Assembly: GCA_003343815.1 (NCBI GenBank)
Contig: QAKL01000041.1
Span: 1 to 7,805 of the forward strand
Length of the DNA: 7,805 nucleotides
Source: Clostridiales bacterium
Lineage (GTDB): Bacteria; Bacillota; Peptococcia; Peptococcales; Peptococcaceae
Reading direction: 5' to 3'
The translations under genes and the position numbers were made by a program. Positions 1 through 6,828 of the stretch are shown here, one piece after another. Each line of letters begins with the position of its first letter. Positions within the stretch are counted from its first letter, which is position 1. The notes below the pieces were generated by a model that had not been told where the DNA came from, did not search any database, and saw only the letters and a program-made list of their open reading frames with translations.

Positions 1-5
1 TAGTG

Positions 6-14
6 TGCTATAAT
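6..14 (+). promoter_or_regulatory. Extended -10 promoter element of the left operon
   Basis: The sequence TGCTATAAT holds a perfect TATAAT (9-14) preceded by the TGn extension. The predicted transcription start is near 21, which leaves a leader of about 26 nt before the first ATG at 47. The -35 element would lie upstream of the window, so only the -10 half is visible. The same nonamer occurs in the promoter of the ATC hydrolase gene, which supports a housekeeping sigma-A promoter. Confidence 0.7.
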
Positions 15-46
15 AAAAAAATAACTATGTTTAAGGAGTGAACGGA

Positions 47-907
47 ATGCAGGAGATTAATTCTTCGGAGGATTTACGAAATTTTATAGAGTTTACGACC
101 GGGATGGAGGAAAGCGAGCAGCAAATAGACGAGCAGCAGATCGAGAGCCGGTGGGATATGTATATCACGGAAATTGAAGGCAGCAAGGCTTTGGTGCTGG
201 TGGATATGGCATTAAGCGGGATCGCACCGTTAATGGAGTACAATATTTTGTTCGGTTTGCAAATCGGGATTTTAAACCCGTCGGAGGATGGTTTTTATAC
301 TGCTGAGGAGCAGCCGAAACTGTATGAAATCGAGGATCGCGCGGTCGATATTTTCACCAAAGAGGCTCCGTGCCGCTTCGTGGCGACGGTTACTTCCGGT
401 GGCAGCAGAATTATGTATTTTTATGCGAAAAACGATAATTTCTTGGCGGCGTTAGTCGGCAAAATCGCCGCGGAATACGGTGAATATCGCTTTGACTATA
501 TGATGGAAAAGGATGGACCGTGGAATTTTTACTATAATGCCCTGCTTCCCGGCGTGCTGGAGCAGCAGCTGATGGATAATCGCCGCATTCACGATGCTTT
601 GGAGGCGCAGGGGTTTGATCTGAAAAAAGAACGTCCGACGTGCCATTGGTTCTATTTTGAAAATGGGGCTAAGCGTCGCCAGTGTGCGGTGCGTTTGATG
701 GCTTGGGGCTATGAGATTTTGGATGACAATTTTTATGATGAAGATGTCGTCCAAGCACCCTTTGGCTTGAAAGCGGCTTGTATGCAGGATATGCAGTTGG
801 ATACTTTGTTTCAAAAAACGTATGCCTCCTCGGAATTGGCAGAGGAATACGAGGGCATTTATGACGGTTGGCAGCTGATGGACGATGGCGATCACGATGC
901 CGAGTAA
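47..907 (+). CDS. DUF695 domain protein with RraB-like C-terminal domain
   Basis: This is a soluble 286-aa protein with no signal peptide or membrane segment. Residues about 30-165 look like DUF695: a Trp-Asp-Met-Tyr start (36-39), the hydrophobic LVLVDMAL stretch (49-56), and a TAEEQPKLYEIEDRAVD helix (85-101). Residues about 172-280 resemble the RraB family: a helix with HDALEAQGFDL (182-192), then CHWFYFENGAKRRQCAV and MAWGYEIL, the pattern of an alternating fold that buries aromatic residues. In Escherichia coli RraB binds and inhibits RNase E; that function is not established for such fusions. I chose ATG 47 because AAGGAG (33-38) lies 8 nt upstream; GTG 38 overlaps that ribosome binding site. 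The gene is first in an operon and its end overlaps the Nudix gene. The domain calls are by eye: DUF695 is fairly secure, RraB less so. The biochemical role is unknown. Confidence 0.72.
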   Translation: MQEINSSEDLRNFIEFTTGMEESEQQIDEQQIESRWDMYITEIEGSKALVLVDMALSGIAPLMEYNILFGLQIGILNPSEDGFYTAEEQPKLYEIEDRAVDIFTKEAPCRFVATVTSGGSRIMYFYAKNDNFLAALVGKIAAEYGEYRFDYMMEKDGPWNFYYNALLPGVLEQQLMDNRRIHDALEAQGFDLKKERPTCHWFYFENGAKRRQCAVRLMAWGYEILDDNFYDEDVVQAPFGLKAACMQDMQLDTLFQKTYASSELAEEYEGIYDGWQLMDDGDHDAE

Positions 908-1508
908 CGATAGTTTGAGTGAGAAAGAATTTCTGGCGAATTATGACGCGTCACGCTATCCTAAACCATCGGTGACTGTAGATACGGTTATTTTTCGCGA
1001 AAATGATGGGAAAAAGCAGGTTTTGCTGATTAAGCGCGGTAATCACCCGTATCGAGGATCTTGGGCACTGCCGGGAGGATTTCTCAATATGGAGGAGGAA
1101 TTAGCGGCTGCGGCGGCGCGCGAGGTCAGAGAGGAAACGGCGCTTGCAATCACGGCGCTCGAGGAAATCGGCGTTTACGGCGCAGTAGGGCGCGATAAGC
1201 GCGACCGCGTGCTTACCGTAGCATATGTGGCGGTAGTCGGTAATGAAATGTCGGCTCAAGCTGGTGATGATGCGGCAGAGTGCGCGTGGTTTGACCTATC
1301 TTGGCAGTTAAGTGCTGATGAATTAAAAATAGAATTAGCTAAAGGCGCAGATCTTTTGCAAGTACGGACACAGATAGAGCAGTCTGCCTATAGCGGCAAT
1401 ATCAAAGCAAACGCGCTTTTAATGAATGATTTGGCGTTTGATCATGGATTGATTTTGGCGGACGCGATAATGAGGCAAAAAGGAGTGATGCTAAATGCGC
1501 AGGGATAA
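885..1508 (+). CDS. Nudix hydrolase, ADP-ribose pyrophosphatase-like
   Basis: This cytoplasmic 207-aa enzyme has a full Nudix box at residues 65-87: G65, E71, then REVREE (79-84) and a hydrophobic L87. The usual late glycine is Ala86, a common variation. The box binds the metal and catalyses hydrolysis of nucleoside diphosphates linked to another moiety. The RDKRDRVLTVAYVAVV stretch (103-118) and the late AFDHGLILADA motif (184-194) suggest the ADP-ribose pyrophosphatase/NrtR-related branch. The regulator NrtR has a C-terminal winged helix, which I do not recognise here, so an enzyme is more likely. Released ribose 5-phosphate could feed PRPP for the NAPRT encoded downstream. ATG 885 overlaps the preceding gene by 23 bp; ATG 897 (11-bp overlap) is equally possible, and neither has a strong ribosome binding site, which suggests translational coupling. 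The end overlaps pncB by 14 bp. The exact substrate is uncertain. Confidence 0.87.
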   Translation: MAITMPSNDSLSEKEFLANYDASRYPKPSVTVDTVIFRENDGKKQVLLIKRGNHPYRGSWALPGGFLNMEEELAAAAAREVREETALAITALEEIGVYGAVGRDKRDRVLTVAYVAVVGNEMSAQAGDDAAECAWFDLSWQLSADELKIELAKGADLLQVRTQIEQSAYSGNIKANALLMNDLAFDHGLILADAIMRQKGVMLNAQG

Positions 1509-2997
1509 TTTAACGATGCTGAGCGATTTTTACCAATTAACGATGGCTAACGGCTATTTTGAACACGGCTATGCGGACAAAATCGTTTATTTTGATTTGT
1601 TTTTCCGCAAGATCCCGGAGTGTGGCGGTTTTGCGATCATGGCAGGGTTGGAGCAGGTAATAGACTATCTGAAAAATTTAAAATTTACCGATGAGGATAT
1701 CGAATTCCTGCGAGCGAAAAAATGCTTTAGCGAGGGATTTTTGGAGTATCTGCGCAATTTTAAATTTGCGTGCGATGTCTGGGCGATCCCCGAGGGCACA
1801 CCTATATTTCCGATGGAGCCGTTAATTACGGTGAGAGGACCGGCATTGCAGGCGCAGTATATCGAGACGATGCTTTTATTGTGCATTAATCATCAGTCTT
1901 TAATCGCGACCAAGGCTAATCGTATAGTCCGTGCTGCGGCAGGGCGCCCGGTGATGGAGTTTGGCTCCCGCCGCGCTCAAGGAGCGGACGGCGCGATTTA
2001 CGGTGCGCGGGCAGCGTATATTGGCGGTTGTATAGGCACGGCCTGCACGATCGTCGATCGTGAGGAGGGAATCCCGGCGCTTGGGACGATGGCGCACAGT
2101 TGGGTGCAGCTTTTTGATACAGAGGAAGAGGCTTTCCGCCGTTACGCCCAGACTTATCCGAGTGACTGCACGCTTTTGGTGGATACGTATAATGTTTTGG
2201 AGTCAGGCATCCCCAATGCGATTAAAATTTTTAATGAGGTGATTGTTCCTTTGGGCTTCCGCCCGAAAGGAGTGCGTATCGACAGCGGCGATATTGCGTA
2301 TTTGTCGAAAAAAGCGCGCGCGATGCTGGATGAGGCGGGCTTCCACGACTGCGGCATTGTCGCCTCTAATTCGTTGGATGAGTATATTATCAGTGATTTA
2401 CTGCGCCAGGGCGCGGAGATCAATTCGTTTGGCGTGGGCGAGCGCTTGATCACGGCGAAATCCGAGCCTGTGTTCGGCGGTGTATATAAGCTTTCGGCAG
2501 TGGAAGATGAGGAAGGGCATATTATCCCGAAAATTAAAATCAGTGAGAATGTCGAGAAGATTACTAACCCGGGGTATAAAGCGGCGTGGCGTTTATTCAG
2601 TAAGGAAACGGGCAAAGCGATTGCCGATGTTATTACTATGGCGGATGAGGAGATCGACGAGTCGAAACCGTATGAAATTTTCCATCCGGAGTATACTTGG
2701 AAGAGAAAAATTGTGGAAAATTTCACAGCGAAAAAGCTGCAGGTGCCGATTTTTAAAGCAGGCGAGTGCGTGTATGAGTCGCCGAGTGTGCAAAAAATCC
2801 AAAAATACTGCCAAGAGCAGATTGATACTTTGTGGGATGAGATGTTGCGTTTCGAACATCCGCATAAGTATTATATAGATTTATCGGCGAAACTTTGGAT
2901 CAATAAAGATTCGCTTTTGAAAAAATATGCGCAGGATATTTCGGTAAAAAGAATGAAGCATCGCGAGCAGAAGCACGATGACTGCGGCTGCGATTGA
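1495..2997 (+). CDS. pncB: Nicotinate phosphoribosyltransferase
   Basis: NAPRT joins nicotinate to PRPP, with ATP hydrolysis, to give nicotinate mononucleotide, the entry step of the Preiss-Handler NAD salvage route in the cytoplasm. The 500-aa length fits the longer, human-like NAPRT group rather than the roughly 400-aa E. coli form. Motifs seen are DFYQLTMANGYF (11-22), EFGSRRAQGADGA (155-167), GTMAHSW (197-203) with H201 at the position of the phosphorylated catalytic histidine, LVDTYN (228-233) and GVRIDSGD (259-266), the last two belonging to the phosphoribosyl/pyrophosphate site. AAGGAG (1480-1485) lies 9 nt before the ATG. The gene is third in the operon, overlaps the Nudix gene by 14 bp and is followed at once by a strong terminator. 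The C-terminus ends in a short charged tail with CGC (HDDCGCD), which could bind metal but may be incidental. No truncation is seen. Confidence 0.96.
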   Translation: MRRDNLTMLSDFYQLTMANGYFEHGYADKIVYFDLFFRKIPECGGFAIMAGLEQVIDYLKNLKFTDEDIEFLRAKKCFSEGFLEYLRNFKFACDVWAIPEGTPIFPMEPLITVRGPALQAQYIETMLLLCINHQSLIATKANRIVRAAAGRPVMEFGSRRAQGADGAIYGARAAYIGGCIGTACTIVDREEGIPALGTMAHSWVQLFDTEEEAFRRYAQTYPSDCTLLVDTYNVLESGIPNAIKIFNEVIVPLGFRPKGVRIDSGDIAYLSKKARAMLDEAGFHDCGIVASNSLDEYIISDLLRQGAEINSFGVGERLITAKSEPVFGGVYKLSAVEDEEGHIIPKIKISENVEKITNPGYKAAWRLFSKETGKAIADVITMADEEIDESKPYEIFHPEYTWKRKIVENFTAKKLQVPIFKAGECVYESPSVQKIQKYCQEQIDTLWDEMLRFEHPHKYYIDLSAKLWINKDSLLKKYAQDISVKRMKHREQKHDDCGCD

Positions 2998-3031
2998 AAA
3001 AAGCAAGCTCAAATGCTGAGCTTGCTTTTTT
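2998..3031. terminator. Bidirectional rho-independent terminator
   Basis: A perfect 11-bp stem (3001-3011 with 3017-3027, AAGCAAGCTCA) encloses a 5-nt loop. It is flanked by an A-run on the left and a T-run on the right, so it gives a U-tailed hairpin on both strands. It begins directly after the pncB stop codon and ends 6 nt from the stop codon of the convergent ATC hydrolase gene, so it probably ends both transcripts. Confidence 0.92.
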
Positions 3032-3037
3032 CGTGGA

Positions 3038-3673
3038 TTAAATATTTTTCTTTTTGTAGCCGCAGTCGCAATAGGGGCCGCCTGAGGCTAAAGTGTATTC
3101 GCGGACGAAATTTGTTACGCCTTCAGCCTCGCTCATGGTGTAGTCCAAACGGCATATTGCCGGAGTGAGGTCGAAGAGATCCAGCTTTTTCATAAGCTCG
3201 CAGATACCGCATTTGTCAAATCTGGCTTCGTAGCCGCTGTGGTCGGGGTATTCGAAATACTTCATATTCCACGAGTAGGGATTGCGGTCGGCGGCCTTTA
3301 AGCGAGCGGTGTCTTTCATGCCTTGGATGTCTTTTGGAGTGAATTTTTTCTTGCCGCTTTGCCTGCAGAACCAGCGCATGAGCGGGGTCATCATAGCGCG
3401 AGTGTAATAATCGGTTAATTTTTCGACATCGGGGCGTTCGGGCATAGAGAGGATAAATGAGCAGAGCATGGCGCAATTGACGATATTCATCTGGAAGCGG
3501 TCGCCTTTTTCAAATGGAGGGATTTCAGCGATGATTTCTTTATACTTGGGCTTCGCCTTTTTGGTGACGGCGCGGGAAATTGCCTCATCATAGCCAAAGA
3601 CAGTGGTAAGTTCGCGTTTGAAGGATTTGGTGAATATTGCCCACATCCCAAGCGGCATACCGATATATTTCAT
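3038..3673 (-). CDS. L-2-amino-thiazoline-4-carboxylic acid (ATC) hydrolase family protein
   Basis: The protein has 211 aa, no signal peptide and no clear membrane helix. It matches the ATC hydrolase family by its N-terminal GMPLGMWAIFTKSFK (5-19) and a Cys-rich C-terminal third. That third holds FDKCGICELMKKL (152-164), TPAICRLDY (170-178), and FVREYTLASGGPYCDCGY near the end, with cysteines at about 155, 158, 174, 202 and 204. The founding member opens the thiazoline ring of ATC in pseudomonad L-cysteine production. Most family members have unknown substrates, and no ATC pathway partner is encoded nearby, so the reaction here is not proven. I chose ATG 3673 because GAGGTG (3680-3685) lies 6 nt upstream; a GTG at 3682 overlaps that site. 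The gene is single, with its own promoter, convergent with pncB, and isolated from UPF0182 by a terminator. Confidence 0.83.
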   Translation of the reverse strand: MKYIGMPLGMWAIFTKSFKRELTTVFGYDEAISRAVTKKAKPKYKEIIAEIPPFEKGDRFQMNIVNCAMLCSFILSMPERPDVEKLTDYYTRAMMTPLMRWFCRQSGKKKFTPKDIQGMKDTARLKAADRNPYSWNMKYFEYPDHSGYEARFDKCGICELMKKLDLFDLTPAICRLDYTMSEAEGVTNFVREYTLASGGPYCDCGYKKKNI

Positions 3674-3702
3674 GAGTGTCACCTCGTTTAAATGATAGAT
3701 AA

Positions 3703-3716
3703 TTAGCTATAGCTAA
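3703..3716. repeat. Perfect 14-bp palindrome in the ATC hydrolase leader
   Basis: TTAGCTATAGCTAA is a perfect palindrome. It lies between the predicted transcription start (about 3735) and the start codon at 3673, at roughly +19 to +32 of the minus-strand transcript. A position just downstream of the start suits a repressor operator. It has no T-run after it, so it is not a terminator. Its function is inferred only. Confidence 0.55.
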
Positions 3717-3741
3717 CCATGGGCGCTGATTATTTGTCTAA

Positions 3742-3770
3742 ATTATAGCACTGCGGTTAAATAAATACAA
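3742..3770 (-). promoter_or_regulatory. Sigma-A promoter of the ATC hydrolase gene
   Basis: On the minus strand, -35 TTGTAT (3765-3770) is separated by exactly 17 bp from -10 TATAAT (3742-3747), which carries a TGn extension. The transcription start is expected near 3735, giving a leader of about 60 nt. The promoter lies just downstream of the UPF0182 terminator, so the ATC hydrolase gene should be transcribed independently. Confidence 0.8.
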
Positions 3771-3781
3771 GGGTAAGATAG

Positions 3782-3812
3782 AAAAAAGAGAGACTGTGAA
3801 AGCCTCTCTTTT
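3782..3812 (-). terminator. Rho-independent terminator of the UPF0182 gene
   Basis: A perfect 9-bp stem (3784-3792 with 3804-3812) encloses an 11-nt loop. Read on the minus strand it is followed by a run of T residues down to 3782. It starts 4 nt after the UPF0182 stop codon. The stem is rich in A-T at its base, so termination strength may be moderate. Confidence 0.8.
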
Positions 3813-3815
3813 AGG

Positions 3816-6641
3816 TTATTCGTTATCAGCTGAAGTTGTATTATCCTCCGTTGCGGCATTATTATCAGCAGAGGAATCGGTATTATCTGTGGTGTTTTGC
3901 GGTTTTAAGGTCGCATTGTAATTATCCAGCTGATCGATTTTGTCCTCTAAATCTTTGAAATAATTGCCGTAGGCCGACCAGTCGCCGGTTTGGGAGGAGG
4001 ATTTGGCATTTTTCATAGCGTCTTTGATCTGTTGGACTAAAGCAGTGTAGGAAACGCTGTCGCCGTCGATGACCACAGTAGCATCACCGCTTGAATTATC
4101 CGTAGAGGGATCCTCGGGGGTGACATTGCTCGGATAAACGATGTCGGTGCCGAAGATTTCTGCCAAGGCTTCCTCTAAAGTGTTCGCCATGACGATTTTG
4201 TCATGGTAAGCGACGATGATACGCACGATTTCCGGCAGCGAGTTTTCGGTGCTGGCGGTCAGATAAATCGGCTCGACGTAGAGTACGGATTCGTTAATCG
4301 GGACGACGACGATATCGCCGCGGATGACGGTCGAACCCTGCTGATTCCACAATGAGAGATTTTGCGAGATGACGGAGTCGTTGCTGATACGGTTTTCGAT
4401 CTGGAGCGGCCCGTAGATCAGGCTCTGTTTGGGGAATGTAAGCACTACTGCTTCGCCGTAATGCTCGCCGTCATTGCGCACTGCGAGCCATGCAACCATG
4501 TTGTCTTTCTGATAAGACGTGAACGGTCTGATCAAGAGATACTCGAGCTGGTCGCTGTTAGGCAAACACATATTGACGTAGTACGGCTCCATGGTGATGG
4601 TGTCGTCGCCGTAGACTTCTTTGGCAATGCTCCAAGCGTCTTCGTTATTATAGAAAACGGTGGTGTTTTGCATGTGGTAGGTCTGATAAATCTGCGACTG
4701 GACATCCAAAAGCGTGGTCGGATACTGTAAATGCGCACGCAAATCGGCAGGCATGTCGTCAATGTCTTTGAAAAGCTTGGGGAAGATATTGGCGTAGCTT
4801 TGGATAATCGGATCGTCTTCGTCGATGATGTAGAAATCGACATCGCCGTTATAAGCGTCGACGGTGATTTTGACCGAGTTGCGGACGTAGTTTTTGCCGT
4901 TAAAGAGCGAGTCGGAATTGGTGAATATTTCTGAGTAGGGATATTTGTCCGTCGCGGTGTAGGCGTTCATGATCCAGACTAAGCGGCCGTCGTCAGTGAT
5001 GACTAAGTAAGGCTCGTTATCGTAAATGAGGAACGGTGCGATTTTCTGCACGCGGTCGTTGATATTGCGGTTTAAGAGAATCTTGGAGTCAGAATTGATT
5101 AACCCCGAGAAGAGGATACGGTAGCTGCTTTTGTCAATGGTGAACAAAAGGCGGTTCGCCATGTTCATTTTGATGCCGGCGTTGCCTTCGTAATAGGTTT
5201 CGGCGTTGCTTTCGCCTACAGGATAGTCGAACTCTGCCTCTTTGGTGTTGACCAAAACATAGTCGTTGGTTAATTCGCCGAAATAAATCTCCGGACGGGT
5301 GATTTTTAATTCGTCGGTGACGGAGGATGGGGGCAGGTCTTTGATCCATAATTCAGGCTGTCCCTGAGTAGTAACCTCGTTGACCGGGGAGACGACGGCG
5401 CCGTAGCCGTGGGTGTATTTCAAATATTTGTTGATCCAGGTTTGATTGGCAAAAGCCGACTGGTCTAACTCACGGGCACCGATAAAGACTTGTCTTTGCG
5501 AGCCGTCGACTTCGTAGCGGTCGATATCGACATCGTGGAAAGAATAATAGTAGCGCAAGACTTGCAGCTGATTGTAAATCTGCAAAGTCGGGCGATAATC
5601 AGCGATGCGGATATTTTGTACGGTGGCGGACTGCTTTTGCAAATCGGCGGCGGTCAGATTGGCTTCGCCGGAGATTTCATATTCTTTAATGTCGGCTAAA
5701 TCGTAAGCCTCGCGGGTAGCGGAAATATTACGCTCGATATAGGGAGATTCTTTAGCAAGCTCGTCCGGGAAGATGATGAATTTCTGGACGACGCTTTCGG
5801 CGGTAAAGCCTAAGACTAAGACGATAATTAAAAGAATCGGTCCGAAAAAGGCGATGTGCACTTTGCCTCTGCGCAAGCCCAGCCCCATGGTTATTGCCGA
5901 AATTAAGCAGCAGATGGCGGCTAAAGCGTACATCGGCAGGGAAACTTTTAAATCCAAATAGCCTGCGCCGTAGACGATGCCGCGGGTGGAATAAAGCAAA
6001 TCAAAGATTTTCGTCACGAAAACCAAGGCTAAAATGACAAAAAAGGCGGAGATAAAGCCGACGAAGCGGCTGCCCGTGACTTTAAAGGCATTTTTGTTAA
6101 AGCCCTGCATATACATGGTGACGATGATATTGAAAACTGCGATGACGATTAAAAAGAGCATCGCCAGTTTCAGCACGGTTTCCAATAAGGAAAGGCTGAA
6201 GAAATAAAAGCTCAAATCAAGATGAAAGACCGAGTCGGTGACTCCTGCCGGGGCTTGATTGATGAATAAAAGGATTTCCTGCCAAAGAGTGCTGGCAGAA
6301 ACAAAGCCGCTGAATAGGCCTAAAAGCGTACTCGGCAGGATGATCAGCAGATTGCGGATCTTTTTGGGATTTTCGATTTCGATAGTTTGCCCGTCAGTTG
6401 CTTTGGGCGCTTTGTAGCGTGTGGAAATGCGCAGCGTGCCGTAAGAGAGGGCAAAGATTATTAAAAATACGACGATGCCGATGGCAAATTTAGCAAAGGT
6501 GTATTTTAAGAAGACGTCTTCGTAGCCTACTTCATTAAACCAAGCGATATTGGTAATGAAATGCACGATCTGCGGTAAAAAAGCAAAGACGAACAAAAAC
6601 AGGAGAAGCAGAATTGCTATTGTTCGAATTTTTTTTAGCAA
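3816..6641 (-). CDS. UPF0182 family integral membrane protein
   Basis: This 941-aa protein belongs to UPF0182 (COG1615), whose function is unknown. Seven membrane segments are visible at about 6-28, 47-70, 95-119, 145-178, 192-216, 233-256 and 261-283. Basic loops (71-96, 181-192, 256-260) put the N-terminus inside and the large part from 284 onward outside. Family hallmarks include DELAKESPYIERNISATREAY (293-313), HGYGAVVSPVN (411-421), RPEIYFGELTNDY (449-461), SKILLNRNINDRVQKIAPFL (519-538), NMVAWLAVRND (714-724), YGPLQIENRI (743-752) and RGDIVVVPI (774-782). The C-terminus has a GDWSAYG segment (886-892) and then an acidic Asn/Thr/Ser/Asp-rich tail (about 913-941). The start is TTG: AAAGGAGG lies 7 nt upstream and no other start codon suits the first membrane segment. 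Full length for the family, it is transcribed alone, divergent from the LysM gene. The family call is secure; the role is unknown. Confidence 0.95.
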   Translation of the reverse strand: MLKKIRTIAILLLLFLFVFAFLPQIVHFITNIAWFNEVGYEDVFLKYTFAKFAIGIVVFLIIFALSYGTLRISTRYKAPKATDGQTIEIENPKKIRNLLIILPSTLLGLFSGFVSASTLWQEILLFINQAPAGVTDSVFHLDLSFYFFSLSLLETVLKLAMLFLIVIAVFNIIVTMYMQGFNKNAFKVTGSRFVGFISAFFVILALVFVTKIFDLLYSTRGIVYGAGYLDLKVSLPMYALAAICCLISAITMGLGLRRGKVHIAFFGPILLIIVLVLGFTAESVVQKFIIFPDELAKESPYIERNISATREAYDLADIKEYEISGEANLTAADLQKQSATVQNIRIADYRPTLQIYNQLQVLRYYYSFHDVDIDRYEVDGSQRQVFIGARELDQSAFANQTWINKYLKYTHGYGAVVSPVNEVTTQGQPELWIKDLPPSSVTDELKITRPEIYFGELTNDYVLVNTKEAEFDYPVGESNAETYYEGNAGIKMNMANRLLFTIDKSSYRILFSGLINSDSKILLNRNINDRVQKIAPFLIYDNEPYLVITDDGRLVWIMNAYTATDKYPYSEIFTNSDSLFNGKNYVRNSVKITVDAYNGDVDFYIIDEDDPIIQSYANIFPKLFKDIDDMPADLRAHLQYPTTLLDVQSQIYQTYHMQNTTVFYNNEDAWSIAKEVYGDDTITMEPYYVNMCLPNSDQLEYLLIRPFTSYQKDNMVAWLAVRNDGEHYGEAVVLTFPKQSLIYGPLQIENRISNDSVISQNLSLWNQQGSTVIRGDIVVVPINESVLYVEPIYLTASTENSLPEIVRIIVAYHDKIVMANTLEEALAEIFGTDIVYPSNVTPEDPSTDNSSGDATVVIDGDSVSYTALVQQIKDAMKNAKSSSQTGDWSAYGNYFKDLEDKIDQLDNYNATLKPQNTTDNTDSSADNNAATEDNTTSADNE

Positions 6642-6648
6642 AGTAAAA

Positions 6649-6656
6649 CCTCCTTT
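6649..6656 (-). promoter_or_regulatory. Strong ribosome binding site fixing a TTG start
   Basis: AAAGGAGG on the minus strand is a near-perfect match to the anti-Shine-Dalgarno sequence. It sits 7 nt before the TTG at 6641, and no ATG or GTG in frame lies nearby. This decides the UPF0182 start; the strong site may compensate for the weak start codon. Confidence 0.88.
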
Positions 6657-6681
6657 GAAAGTTTGTTAAATATCCATCCCA

Positions 6682-6687
6682 ATTTTA
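6682..6687 (-). promoter_or_regulatory. Possible -10 element for the UPF0182 gene
   Basis: On the minus strand TAAAAT lies in the context TGTGATAAAAT. It would give a leader of about 34 nt. The hexamer at 17-bp spacing (TGGATT, 6705-6710) is a poor -35 match, so the promoter is either weak, activator-dependent or misplaced. Confidence 0.4.
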
Positions 6688-6709
6688 TCACAAATGAGGT
6701 GGAAAATCC

Positions 6710-6744
6710 AGCAAAATTGCGAAAAAGCGTCTGCGCATTTTGCT
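6710..6744. repeat. Imperfect inverted repeat between divergent promoters
   Basis: AGCAAAATTGCG (6710-6721) pairs with CGCATTTTGCT (6734-6744) over 11 bp with one bulged T at 6718, around a 12-nt spacer. It lies between the candidate promoters of the UPF0182 and LysM genes and could be a shared operator. No T-run follows on either strand, so a terminator is unlikely. The function is inferred from position only. Confidence 0.45.
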
Positions 6745-6752
6745 AAGAATAA

Positions 6753-6782
6753 GTAACAGCCCGAAAGCAAACGCATATATTA
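6753..6782 (+). promoter_or_regulatory. Candidate promoter of the LysM-BsuPI gene, sigma-A or sigma-K like
   Basis: Two readings overlap. As sigma-A: -35 GTAACA (6753-6758), 17-bp spacer, -10 TATATT (6776-6781). As sporulation sigma-K: AACA (6755-6758) matches the -35 mACm, and CATATATTA (6774-6782, preceded by G) matches gCATAnnnTA, with a 15-bp spacer from AACA to the G, or 16 bp from ACA's end to the C. The sequence alone does not decide between them. Confidence 0.5.
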
Positions 6783-6828
6783 CACTGAAAGAAAAATGTT
6801 TTAGTATGAGCCAAAAGGAGATGAAAAA

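Noticed and set aside
38..46. GTG 38 as start of the DUF695 gene
   Set aside because: It lies inside the AAGGAG ribosome binding site region, whereas ATG 47 is 8 nt from that site.
452..895. 147-codon open frame on the minus strand within the DUF695 gene
   Set aside because: It is a shadow of the coding strand with no start signal or recognisable domain.
2046..2062. 17-bp palindrome (8 + 1 + 8) around CGATCGTCGATCG inside pncB
   Set aside because: It is in a well-conserved coding stretch (Cys-Thr-Ile-Val-Asp-Arg) and no regulatory context is visible; chance is the simplest explanation.
2154..2726. 190-codon open frame on the minus strand within pncB
   Set aside because: It is antisense to a clear NAPRT gene, has no ribosome binding site and its translation resembles no family I know.
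2974..3083. Similar Cys-rich tails at the two convergent protein ends (CGCD in pncB, CDCG in the ATC hydrolase)
   Set aside because: The ATC hydrolase cysteines belong to its family pattern; the likeness to the pncB tail is short and probably coincidental.
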